Source: Veillonella_A intestinalis (GTDB lineage: Bacteria; Bacillota; Negativicutes; Veillonellales; Veillonellaceae). From it: a stretch of 64,000 nucleotides of DNA. Of this stretch, positions 1 to 8,251 are shown in pieces. A model generated the notes under the pieces. The model did not search any database. It was not told where the DNA came from and worked only from the letters and a program-made list of their open reading frames with translations. The stretch covers positions 186,001 to 250,000 of the forward strand of contig NZ_CALPCB010000002.1 of the NCBI RefSeq assembly GCF_943192895.1, read 5' to 3'. The translations under genes were made by a program, and so were the position numbers. Positions within the stretch are counted from its first letter, which is position 1. The number at the start of each line of letters is the position of its first letter.

Positions 1-362
1 ATAAGATAACCAAAGACATGGGAGCCTTAGATTGGAATTGCAGCGCTGAGGAATTGGCTAATCAAATTAGAGGTCTTAGTCCAGCGCCAGGCTGTTTCAC
101 TTTTTTTGACGATGGTAAACGTATTAAAGTATGGCAAGCACATGTAGTTAAAGATACCACCTTACTATCCAATTTATTACCTAATGTAGCTACAACTATG
201 CCAGGTACAATTGTAGCTGTAACAGAGAAAAGTTTCTTTGTAACTACTGGCAGTGGTGTATTAGAAATAGTAGAAGTACAGCCAGATAATAAGAAACGCA
301 TGAACGCTGGCGACTTTTGTCGTGGACATCAAGTAAAGGCAGGATTAACACTGAATGCGTAA
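1..362 (+). CDS. fmt: Methionyl-tRNA formyltransferase, C-terminal part (5' end outside window)
   Basis: This is the 3' end of a gene whose reading frame is open from the left edge of the window, with the visible in-frame codons starting at base 3. The enzyme formylates the amino group of Met-tRNAfMet for translation initiation. The visible 119 residues match the C-terminal OB-like tRNA-binding domain of Fmt: a DMGALDW segment, then IRGLSPAPGCFTFF and a KRIKVW strand, the usual order in this family. The N-terminal formyl-transfer domain is not in the window. The stop overlaps the start of the next gene, suggesting co-transcription with DUF116, rsmB and rlmN, as in many Firmicutes. The ATG at 18 is internal and not the true start. 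Confidence 0.9.
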   Translation, partial: KITKDMGALDWNCSAEELANQIRGLSPAPGCFTFFDDGKRIKVWQAHVVKDTTLLSNLLPNVATTMPGTIVAVTEKSFFVTTGSGVLEIVEVQPDNKKRMNAGDFCRGHQVKAGLTLNA

Positions 363-1125
363 TCAACAAGAAAGCTTAGGACAATATCCTTTGTATTTTA
401 AATTAACCTTTGCTGTATTTGTTATTCTCACTTTATTATGGGCAGTTTTAGGCTATTTATTATGGCCTGGGCTACATCGCTGGGGTGAACCTATAGCGAT
501 TACAGCAGAAATTCTTTTAGCTCTATTTCCTTTACTCTGTTGGATTATGTGGGGAAGTATGGCCTTAGCAGCAACGAGTCATTTACGAATTCATCCCATT
601 TGGCTTCGTATTAGTAATCGTTGGCTCTATGCATTTTTTCCGTTTGTTTTATTAATCGGTAAAATTGTAGGTATCACTAAAGATAAGGCTAGTCAAGCAC
701 TAATTGATTTAATTAACCATTTAGTTGAGTTAAATTTGTATAAAGTACCAGCTGATCGAGTGCTACTATTAACGCCTCATTGTTTACAACAAAGTGATTG
801 TGTGCATAAAGTAACAACGGATGTTCATAATTGTAAACGCTGTGGACGCTGTCAGGTAGGAACTTTACTTGATATTGCAGATACATATGGGTGTAAATTT
901 GTAGTAGTTACTGGCGGCACTTTGGCAAGGCTTATGATTAAAAATATTAGACCTAAAGCCATTGTGGCCATTGCTTGTGAACGAGATTTAGTGAGTGGTA
1001 TGAATGATGTATTTCCAATTCCTGTTATAGGTGTACTTAATGAGCGTCCTTGCGGACCTTGTTGTAATACACGGGTAGATACAGACCGAATTAAAGATGT
1101 AGTGGAGAAGTTAATTAATGGCTAA
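355..1125 (+). CDS. DUF116 family membrane-anchored cysteine-rich protein
   Basis: 256 aa. Two hydrophobic segments lie near the N-terminus (about residues 17-39 and 47-73), followed by a soluble domain with a conserved cysteine set: C143, C149, C160-x2-C163-x2-C166, C208 and C233-x2-C236-C237. The pattern and the position between fmt and rsmB fit the DUF116 family, whose function is unknown. The cysteine spacing suggests a metal or Fe-S site; that is inference. The start overlaps the fmt stop by 8 bases and the end overlaps the rsmB start by 8 bases, so it is translationally coupled to translation/rRNA-modification genes. No strong ribosome binding site is seen. Confidence 0.75.
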   Translation: MRNQQESLGQYPLYFKLTFAVFVILTLLWAVLGYLLWPGLHRWGEPIAITAEILLALFPLLCWIMWGSMALAATSHLRIHPIWLRISNRWLYAFFPFVLLIGKIVGITKDKASQALIDLINHLVELNLYKVPADRVLLLTPHCLQQSDCVHKVTTDVHNCKRCGRCQVGTLLDIADTYGCKFVVVTGGTLARLMIKNIRPKAIVAIACERDLVSGMNDVFPIPVIGVLNERPCGPCCNTRVDTDRIKDVVEKLING

Positions 1126-2488
1126 CATGCAAACATCGAGGCAAACCTCGCAAGGACAAGTAAATATTCGCCGCTTAGCCGTACAAGCTTTATTAACGAT
1201 TAATCGTGACGGAGCGTATGCCAATATTGTGTTGCAACAAATATTGGCCGAACAACACTTAGGAGATGTGGATCGCCGTTTTTTTACAGAACTTGTGTAT
1301 GGTGTAGTTCGTCGAAAAAACTATTTAGATGCTATTATTGAAGGCTTAGCCAAAAGACCTTTACGCAAATTATCTTCGATTGTAGTTGAAATTTTACGAT
1401 TAGGGCTTTATCAGCTTATTTATATGGATAAAGTACCTGATAGTGCTGCTGTCAATGAAAGTGTTAAGCTGGCTAAAAAAATGGCTAGAGGCCTTGATGG
1501 TTTTGTAAATGGTGTATTGCGCAATTTTATTCGTAATCGTGATAGCTTTAGCATTGATGAATTAGCTACAAGTGAAGTGGAGCGTTTAGCATTTATTTAT
1601 AACCAGCCTCTTTGGCTATTAGAACATTGGCTAACTATTTATGGTGAAGAAAAAACCCTTGGTCTATGTGCTTGGTTTAACGAACGACCTAAACTGACCG
1701 CCCGCATCAATACTTTAAAGCTTTCCATTCCTGAAGCACTGAAGGCGATAGAAGAGGCTGGCTGGGAAGTAGAGCCAACGGGTAAACTGCCAGAAGCAGT
1801 ACATATTACGCGCCATCATGGGTCTTTAGAAAACTCTTCATTAGTAAAAGATGGTATTTTAACCTTTTCTGATGAAGCTTCTATGGCCGTAGCCTATGTA
1901 GTGGATCCTAAGCCGGGTGAGCATATTCTTGATTGCTGTGCCGCTCCAGGGGGGAAAACAATGCATATGGCAGCTCGCATGAATAATGAGGGTCGTATTA
2001 TAGCTGATGATATTCATGAGCATAAATTAGGGCTCATGGCTACAAATGCGAAACGATTAGGTGTTACTAACGCTGAGTTTAAATTGCAAGACGCCACAAA
2101 GCTACCTTCTGAGTGGCAAGAAACATTTGATAAAGTATTAGTAGATGCGCCTTGCTCAGGTCTAGGTATTTTACAGCGGAAGCTAGATATGCGTTGGCAT
2201 AAAACAGCCGAGTCTTTACAATCATTACCGCTTTTACAGTTTGATATTTTAGAACAAGCTGCTAAAACAGTAAAGAACGGCGGTGTACTTGTATATTCAA
2301 CTTGTACTATTAATGAAGCCGAAAACGAAGAGGTAGTTAATAAATTTTTAGCTACTCATAGTGAATTTGTCTTAGAAGATAGTGCTCCGTTTTTACCATT
2401 TCCTGTAACAGGTCCAATGATTACGTTATGGCCGCAACGAGATGAAATGGATGGCTTTTTTATAGCACGCCTACGTAAACAGGGTTAA
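1118..2488 (+). CDS. rsmB: 16S rRNA m5C967 methyltransferase RsmB (Sun)
   Basis: 456 aa, the usual length for RsmB. It methylates C5 of a cytosine in helix 31 of 16S rRNA with SAM. A NusB-like RNA-binding domain occupies about residues 18-145, and the Rossmann methyltransferase domain follows. The SAM-binding motif DCCAAPGGKT is at 272-281. The two RNA m5C cysteines are visible as DAPCSG (C346) and STCT (C396). The gene overlaps the DUF116 gene by 8 bases and precedes rlmN by 33 bases, a common fmt-rsmB-rlmN arrangement. Nothing is unusual. Confidence 0.95.
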   Translation: MANMQTSRQTSQGQVNIRRLAVQALLTINRDGAYANIVLQQILAEQHLGDVDRRFFTELVYGVVRRKNYLDAIIEGLAKRPLRKLSSIVVEILRLGLYQLIYMDKVPDSAAVNESVKLAKKMARGLDGFVNGVLRNFIRNRDSFSIDELATSEVERLAFIYNQPLWLLEHWLTIYGEEKTLGLCAWFNERPKLTARINTLKLSIPEALKAIEEAGWEVEPTGKLPEAVHITRHHGSLENSSLVKDGILTFSDEASMAVAYVVDPKPGEHILDCCAAPGGKTMHMAARMNNEGRIIADDIHEHKLGLMATNAKRLGVTNAEFKLQDATKLPSEWQETFDKVLVDAPCSGLGILQRKLDMRWHKTAESLQSLPLLQFDILEQAAKTVKNGGVLVYSTCTINEAENEEVVNKFLATHSEFVLEDSAPFLPFPVTGPMITLWPQRDEMDGFFIARLRKQG

Positions 2489-2521
2489 TACTTACAAAAT
2501 TGATTACTTAAGGATATAATT

Positions 2522-3562
2522 ATGATAGAATTATTAGGTAAGAACCTCACAGAATTACAAACCATAATTGTGGAAGCAGGATTTCCAAAGTTTCGTGCCA
2601 AGCAAATTATGGATTACATATATAAACGTTATGTTTTTGATTTCGAAGCGATGCAACAATTACCAAGCAATATGCGTGACTGGTTAGTAAAGGAGTGCGT
2701 AATTTCTATTCCAGAAGTGGTGACTGAAAAGACTGCGCCCGATGGTCTAACCAAAAAATTACTGTTAAAACTTTCAGATGGTAATCAAGTGGAAACAGTG
2801 TTAATGAAACAGCATTATGGTAATTCAGTTTGTGTATCTTCACAAGTAGGCTGTGCTATGGGTTGTGTGTTTTGCGCTTCTACCACAGGTGGCTTATACC
2901 GGAATTTAGAAACTCATGAAATTGTGGCACAAGTACTACTTTTTGGTGCTTTACTAAAAGAGCGGATTCACTCCATCGTAGTCATGGGAGCCGGCGAACC
3001 ACTACAAAATTATACCAACACTATTAATGCACTTCGTCTGCTTCATGAAAAAGAAGCCTTTGATATTGGCTATCGTCGTATGACCTTATCTACTTGTGGT
3101 GTTGTAGAGAATATCTATTTGCTAGCTGATGAAGGTATTCCTATTACCTTAGCACTTAGTTTACATGCCCCAAATGATACTATTCGACGTGAAATTATGC
3201 CAATTGGTGCTCACTATAATTTAGAAGATGTATTGGCATCAGTAAAAACTTATTATGAAAAAACTGATCGTCGAGTTACATTTGAATATATATTAATTGA
3301 TGGTATTAATTCATCTATTGAAAATGCACATGAATTAGGTGAATTGGTAAAAGATTTTCCAAATTGTAATGTTAATTTAATTCCTGTTAATGGGAATGAA
3401 CATATTCAACTGTTTAAACCGTCACGACGCCAAATGGAAGCTTTTAAAAATATTGTAGCTTCTTATGGTGTAGCTGTAACTGTGCGTAAAGAAATGGGCG
3501 ATGCTATTCAAGCTGCCTGTGGACAATTAAAAGTGCAACACGCTCAGAAACAGTCTGAATGA
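2522..3562 (+). CDS. rlmN: Dual-specificity 23S rRNA/tRNA adenine C2-methyltransferase RlmN
   Basis: 346 aa radical-SAM enzyme methylating C2 of A2503 in 23S rRNA (and A37 of some tRNAs in studied bacteria). The radical SAM cluster motif is C111-AMG-C115-VF-C118. The resolving/methyl-carrier cysteine near the C-terminus is C333 in AACGQL. An N-terminal helical RNA-binding region (about 1-95) precedes the barrel. A weak AGGA ribosome binding site precedes the ATG. The C-terminal cysteine separates it from non-methyltransferase radical-SAM proteins; Cfr is less likely because of the housekeeping context. Confidence 0.95.
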   Translation: MIELLGKNLTELQTIIVEAGFPKFRAKQIMDYIYKRYVFDFEAMQQLPSNMRDWLVKECVISIPEVVTEKTAPDGLTKKLLLKLSDGNQVETVLMKQHYGNSVCVSSQVGCAMGCVFCASTTGGLYRNLETHEIVAQVLLFGALLKERIHSIVVMGAGEPLQNYTNTINALRLLHEKEAFDIGYRRMTLSTCGVVENIYLLADEGIPITLALSLHAPNDTIRREIMPIGAHYNLEDVLASVKTYYEKTDRRVTFEYILIDGINSSIENAHELGELVKDFPNCNVNLIPVNGNEHIQLFKPSRRQMEAFKNIVASYGVAVTVRKEMGDAIQAACGQLKVQHAQKQSE

Positions 3563-3587
3563 TTGAAACATGTGTGAAGGAGGACCT

Positions 3588-4289
3588 ATGAAAAGTATAG
3601 GCATGAGTAAAATTGGTTTAGTGCGTCAGCGCAATGAAGACCGATTTTATATTGGCGATTCCTTTTGTATAGTCACTGATGGAATGGGTGGCTATAAAGG
3701 TGGTGAAATCGCAAGTACCATGGTAGTCGATACTATATCGGCAGAATTACAGGCAGCAGACACTATTTCTGTAGACACGTTACGTCAAGCAGTGGCTAAA
3801 GCGAATATAGCTGTTTTTGATCGAGTACAAGCTACACCAGAATTAGAAGGAATGGGAACAACGGCTGTTGTAGCCTATGTAGTGGGGACTACTTTATATT
3901 GGGCTAATGTAGGCGATAGTCGGCTTTATGTTTTTCATGAGGGAGAACTTACACAAATAAGTATTGACCATTCGATGGTACAAGTTTTGTATGATGCTGG
4001 TGAATTAGCTGCTGACGATATGTTACAACATCCGCAACGCAATGTATTAACTCGTGCGGTTGGCGTAGGGGCAGTCGTCGATATAGATGGCGGTGAATAT
4101 AAGTTAGCTCCAGGGGATAGAATTTTGTTGTGTTCTGATGGCCTCACTGGTTACATCGAGCAAAGTATAATTGAAGAAGCCTTCCGTAAGGAAGCAAAAG
4201 ATGAACGTCTTATTGAGGACTTAATGACCTTAGTTTACGATCATGGGGCTCGAGATAATGTGACAATAGTGATAGGTACTGTTGACTAG
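3588..4289 (+). CDS. prpC: PP2C-type Ser/Thr protein phosphatase (PrpC/Stp)
   Basis: 233 aa from the chosen start. It removes phosphate from Ser/Thr residues and normally counteracts the PASTA kinase encoded next. Metal-binding PP2C motifs are visible: NED at 16-18, DGMGG at 31-35, GDSR, HPQRNVLTRAVG, SDGLT and a final ARDNVT. The upstream in-frame ATG at 3570 has no ribosome binding site, whereas AAGGAGG sits four bases before the ATG at 3588, so 3588 is preferred. The kinase starts 15 bases after the stop. This phosphatase-kinase pair followed by rsgA and rpe is the standard Firmicutes order. Confidence 0.93.
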   Translation: MKSIGMSKIGLVRQRNEDRFYIGDSFCIVTDGMGGYKGGEIASTMVVDTISAELQAADTISVDTLRQAVAKANIAVFDRVQATPELEGMGTTAVVAYVVGTTLYWANVGDSRLYVFHEGELTQISIDHSMVQVLYDAGELAADDMLQHPQRNVLTRAVGVGAVVDIDGGEYKLAPGDRILLCSDGLTGYIEQSIIEEAFRKEAKDERLIEDLMTLVYDHGARDNVTIVIGTVD

Positions 4290-4304
4290 GAGTGAGGTGA
4301 GAAC

Positions 4305-6233
4305 ATGAAAGAAACAGCAACAAAATTACAAGACTTAGTTCTTGATAATCGCTATAAAATAATTTCTAAAATTGGCGTTGGTGGCATGGCTGATGTATTT
4401 AAAGGGGAAGACTTATTATTAGGCCGTCCTGTAGCTATTAAAGTATTGCACCAAAACTTTGCTGGTGATGATGATTTCGTAGCCCGCTTCAAACGAGAGG
4501 CTCAAGCAGCTGGTAAACTAAGCCATCCTAATATTGTGAGCATGTACGATGTAGGATTTGATCAAGGATATCACTATATTGTCATGGAATACATTGAAGG
4601 GGAAACCTTAAAAGAATATATTACTCGACATGAACGATTGCCTATTGATAATGCAGTTAAATTTACAATCGCTATTGCTGAAGGGTTAGAACATGCCCAT
4701 GCAATGGGAATTGTTCATTGTGATATAAAACCCCATAATGTATTAATAACTAAACAAGGTCGCATTAAGGTTACTGATTTTGGTATTGCCCGTGCTATGA
4801 ATGCTGGCACAACTATGATGTATACAAATTCCATTATGGGATCTGCTCATTATTTATCACCCGAGCAAGCTAGTGGCAAGCCAGTTAATGGAAGCACTGA
4901 TATCTATTCCTTAGGGGCTGTGCTTTATGAAATGCTAACAGGCCGAGTTCCTTATGAAGGTGAAACGCCGATTAGCGTTGCTTTAAAACATGTAAGAGAA
5001 AAATTAATATCCCCAACTCGTTATAATCCGAGTATTCCTACTTTATTAGAGTCAGCGGTTATTAAATCATTAGCGAAACGACCAGAGGATCGTTTTAATA
5101 ATATATCTGAAATGATTTCAGCACTGCGCATGTCACAAGGCTTTGTAAGTAGTAATAGTGGTCGACGCGTACCGCATGACTTTGGTACTCAAGTTATGGT
5201 GCCTGTTAGTGAATCACCATATGGTGAATTAGAAGAGGATGATGTTTATTATGGAAACGAGCCAGTTAAAGAAAGTTGGCTTACTAAATTATCTCGCTTA
5301 CCACAAAAATATATTTTGTTAGGGGCTTTTTTCGTCTTTTTATTAGCGTTTGCTTGGGCCTTTTTAAGTTTTGGTAATTTCTGGAGCAATGCTACTGTCG
5401 ATGTACCAAATGTAGTGGGGAAACAAGTATCGGTAGCTAAACATATTTTAGAGGATAATCACCTACGTGTTTCTACAAGTGAAGTGTCTAATCCTGATGT
5501 TCCAGCAGGACAAGTTATTTCACAAAGCCCTGAAGCTGGCGAACAAGTTAAAGAACAGCGGACAGTTCATTTAGTAGTAAGTAAAGGTGTAGGCGATATT
5601 ACTATGCCAGATATTACAGGGATGACCTTAGAACAAGCTAAGAGTCGTTTAAAAGGGCTAGGCTTAGTTGTAGGTAAGATAACAACAGCTTCTGAAGATG
5701 GCAAGGAAGATGGGGTCATTTTAATGCAATCACCACCGAGTGATTCAAAGGTGACTAAAGGAACCACTGTCGATGTTACTGTTAATCGAGTTAAAGTTCA
5801 AAAAATAGAATTACCTAATTTAGTAGGAATGACTATTAAAGAGGCTAAAGAAGCATTGACTGCTTTAGGCCTTACAGTAGGTCCAATTAGTGGAAGTAGT
5901 GAAGATACAGCAGTTGTAACACAACAAAATCCAGAATCGGGTAGTTCCTTAGATGCTAATACAGCCGTATCCTTAACTGGAGAAGTGAAGAAAAAGGCTG
6001 ACCCAAAACCAAGTGATAGTTCCGTAACTAAGGGCACAGTAGATATTACAGTTCCATCTGGAAAAGCTAATCAATCCGTTCGTATTGTTGTAACCGATGA
6101 TGCTGGCTCGAATACAGTCTTTGATGGAACAGCTCAACCGGGCGAACGAATTGTAAAAGATGTGTCGGGTACTGGAAAAGTTCAAATTCAAGTATATTTA
6201 AATGGCGCTTTAGTACAAGATCAAACATTATAG
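4305..6233 (+). CDS. prkC: PASTA-domain Ser/Thr protein kinase (PrkC/Stk/PknB)
   Basis: 642 aa membrane kinase that senses cell-wall fragments through extracellular PASTA domains. The cytoplasmic kinase domain (about 15-275) has the glycine loop GVGGMADVF, lysine K46, the catalytic loop HCDIKPHN (D140) and DFG at 158-160. A single membrane segment lies at about 335-358. Three PASTA repeats follow, each starting with a V/MPN/DxxG-type strand (DVPNVVG, TMPDITG, ELPNLVG), then a low-complexity linker and a C-terminal beta-rich tail. The HRD motif reads HCD, a tolerated variant. It is co-transcribed with prpC upstream and rsgA downstream (7 bases). Confidence 0.95.
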   Translation: MKETATKLQDLVLDNRYKIISKIGVGGMADVFKGEDLLLGRPVAIKVLHQNFAGDDDFVARFKREAQAAGKLSHPNIVSMYDVGFDQGYHYIVMEYIEGETLKEYITRHERLPIDNAVKFTIAIAEGLEHAHAMGIVHCDIKPHNVLITKQGRIKVTDFGIARAMNAGTTMMYTNSIMGSAHYLSPEQASGKPVNGSTDIYSLGAVLYEMLTGRVPYEGETPISVALKHVREKLISPTRYNPSIPTLLESAVIKSLAKRPEDRFNNISEMISALRMSQGFVSSNSGRRVPHDFGTQVMVPVSESPYGELEEDDVYYGNEPVKESWLTKLSRLPQKYILLGAFFVFLLAFAWAFLSFGNFWSNATVDVPNVVGKQVSVAKHILEDNHLRVSTSEVSNPDVPAGQVISQSPEAGEQVKEQRTVHLVVSKGVGDITMPDITGMTLEQAKSRLKGLGLVVGKITTASEDGKEDGVILMQSPPSDSKVTKGTTVDVTVNRVKVQKIELPNLVGMTIKEAKEALTALGLTVGPISGSSEDTAVVTQQNPESGSSLDANTAVSLTGEVKKKADPKPSDSSVTKGTVDITVPSGKANQSVRIVVTDDAGSNTVFDGTAQPGERIVKDVSGTGKVQIQVYLNGALVQDQTL

Positions 6234-6240
6234 GAGGACT

Positions 6241-7101
6241 ATGAATACAGGCATTGTCATTAAAAATATGAACGGTTATTTCTATGTACAGGATGAAGTG
6301 GGGAATGTTCATGAATGTAAAGTACGTGGTCGTTTAAAACAAGGACGTTACTCTTTATTAGTAGGTGATCGAGTAACATTTGACCCTGCTGGAACAATTG
6401 AAAAAATACTCCCACGTCATAATGAGTTGAAACGACCTCATGTAGCTAATTTAGATCAAGTAATTTTAGTAGTAGCAGCTCATGAGCCTGATATTAATGA
6501 ATTATTACTTAATAAGCTAATTGTAATGATTGAGCATGCCGATATTCCGTTAGTACTTTGTATTAATAAATGTGACTTAAAAGATGAGAGTACCGCTGCT
6601 TTAGCGGCGGTATATCGTAAAATTGGTTATACTGTAATTCTTACTTCAACGCGAACAGGCGAAGGCCTTGAAGATTTAAAAGTGCAATTACATCATAAAG
6701 TAAGTGCTTTTGCAGGTCCTTCCGGTGTAGGTAAAAGTAGTTTACTTAATGGTATTGAACCGTCTTTTGCTTTTCAAACTGGGGAAGTGAGTGATAAAAT
6801 AAAAAGAGGACGTCACACAACCCGTCATGCCTCTTTATATAGTTTAGACGGCGACTCTTTTATCATGGATACGCCTGGTTTTAGTGCTATTGACTTTAGC
6901 GATATATCTGAAGAACGTTTACCGTCTTTATATCCTGAATTCTTAGCTGCGGAAGAATCCTGTAAATTTAGCCCTTGCTACCATGAACATGAGCCTGTGT
7001 GTGGCGTAAAAGAAGCGTTAGAAAATGGTCAAATTAGTGCTGGCCGATATGAATCGTATTTAGTCATTCGCGAAGAAATTCGCAGTCAAAGGAAATGGTG
7101 A
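6241..7101 (+). CDS. rsgA: Ribosome small subunit-dependent GTPase A
   Basis: 286 aa circularly permuted GTPase acting late in 30S ribosome maturation. It has an N-terminal OB fold (about 1-65), then G motifs in the permuted order: NKCD (109-112, G4) before GPSGVGKS (159-166, G1) and DTPG (210-213, G3). The C-terminal zinc finger is visible as C241, C246, H248 and C254. An AGGAGG site ends just before the start, overlapping the prkC stop region. It belongs to the prpC-prkC-rsgA-rpe operon. Confidence 0.95.
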   Translation: MNTGIVIKNMNGYFYVQDEVGNVHECKVRGRLKQGRYSLLVGDRVTFDPAGTIEKILPRHNELKRPHVANLDQVILVVAAHEPDINELLLNKLIVMIEHADIPLVLCINKCDLKDESTAALAAVYRKIGYTVILTSTRTGEGLEDLKVQLHHKVSAFAGPSGVGKSSLLNGIEPSFAFQTGEVSDKIKRGRHTTRHASLYSLDGDSFIMDTPGFSAIDFSDISEERLPSLYPEFLAAEESCKFSPCYHEHEPVCGVKEALENGQISAGRYESYLVIREEIRSQRKW

Positions 7102-7105
7102 GAAT

Positions 7106-7753
7106 ATGGTAAAAATTGCACCTTCTATGTTATCCGCTGATTTTGCGCGTCTACAAGAAGAAATAAAAAGCATTGAATTGAGTGGAGCTGATTTATTACA
7201 TATTGATATCATGGATGGACATTTTGTGCCAAATCTCACATTTGGTGCTCCCGTAATTAAGGCATTACGCAAACATACAGCATTGCCTTTTGATGTGCAT
7301 TTAATGGTAACTAATCCTGCTGATTATGTTAAAGCCTTTGCTGATATTGGGACTGAATATTTTACATTTCATGCTGAGGCCACACCTCATATGCACCGCT
7401 TAGTACAGGAAATTAAATCCTATGGTATGAAAGCAGGGGTATCTTTAAATCCATCCACACCAGTAGCTGTATTGGAAGACATTGCTGGTGATTTAGATAT
7501 GATTTTAATTATGAGCGTCAATCCTGGTTTTGGGGGACAATCATTTATTCCTCATGCAGTTCGCAAAATAAAAAAAGCAAAAGCTTTATTTGAGTATTTT
7601 GAAAACACAAATGCCGTTGTTGAAGTGGATGGCGGTGTTAATTTAGAAACGGCTCCTTTAGTTCGTGAAGCTGGTGCAGATATTTTAGTGGCTGGTTCAG
7701 CTGTCTTTGGGGCAACTGATAGAGCAGATATGATTCGTTCTTTACGCGGTTAG
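7106..7753 (+). CDS. rpe: Ribulose-phosphate 3-epimerase
   Basis: 215 aa TIM-barrel enzyme interconverting ribulose 5-phosphate and xylulose 5-phosphate. Family motifs are SMLSADFARL, HIDIMDGHFVPNLT, DVHLMV, MSVNPGFGGQ and VDGGVN, containing the metal-binding His/Asp pairs. It starts four bases after the rsgA stop, preceded by GGTGAGAAT. It is the last gene of the kinase operon, followed by a clear intrinsic terminator. Confidence 0.95.
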   Translation: MVKIAPSMLSADFARLQEEIKSIELSGADLLHIDIMDGHFVPNLTFGAPVIKALRKHTALPFDVHLMVTNPADYVKAFADIGTEYFTFHAEATPHMHRLVQEIKSYGMKAGVSLNPSTPVAVLEDIAGDLDMILIMSVNPGFGGQSFIPHAVRKIKKAKALFEYFENTNAVVEVDGGVNLETAPLVREAGADILVAGSAVFGATDRADMIRSLRG

Positions 7754-7757
7754 TGAG

Positions 7758-7790
7758 AAAAGCTCCTGATTTTCAGGGGCTTTTATTTTA
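7758..7790 (+). terminator. Rho-independent terminator after rpe
   Basis: A 12-bp stem (arms 7758-7769 and 7773-7784, one G-T wobble) with a 3-base loop ends in a T-rich run. It closes the prpC-prkC-rsgA-rpe operon. Confidence 0.85.
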
Positions 7791-7813
7791 GACGCAATGG
7801 GAAAGGTAATTCC

Positions 7814-8176
7814 ATGAAAATTGGCACAGATATAATTGAAATTGCAAGAATTGCTAAGGCTGTAACTAAAGATAATTTTGCAAATCGTGTGTATACAGTA
7901 GAAGAATTAAAGTATGCAAATAGTCGTGGTAAGCAAGAAGCTGCGTCGTTGGCTGGGATGTATGCGGCAAAAGAAGCATTTGTTAAGGCCTTAGGAACAG
8001 GTTTTAGAGAAGGTTCTTGGCAAGATTTGGAAATACGCCGAGATAAACTAGGCGCTCCACATTTTATCTTGCAAGGTAAATTCAAAGATATATTTGAGGC
8101 TAGGGGATTTACTCAAATCGAAGTCACGATTAGTCATTGTCATACCTACGCAGTGGCTACAGTACTGTTGGTATAA
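7814..8176 (+). CDS. acpS: Holo-[acyl-carrier-protein] synthase
   Basis: 120 aa, the normal AcpS length. It transfers 4'-phosphopantetheine from CoA to acyl carrier protein. The N-terminal GTDIIEI motif holds the metal-binding Asp (D6), and AAKEAFVKALGTG (from residue 51) is the second conserved block with E54. A GGAAAGG site precedes the ATG. It sits between the rpe terminator and the NAD(P)HX repair gene, the usual acpS-nnr neighbourhood in Firmicutes. Confidence 0.95.
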   Translation: MKIGTDIIEIARIAKAVTKDNFANRVYTVEELKYANSRGKQEAASLAGMYAAKEAFVKALGTGFREGSWQDLEIRRDKLGAPHFILQGKFKDIFEARGFTQIEVTISHCHTYAVATVLLV

Positions 8177-8251
8177 TTGCTTATCCAAGGGATGTATGCT
8201 TAAACAAATATAGTATATAAAAGATTGCTACAGGGTTAGAAAGGAGTTTTT

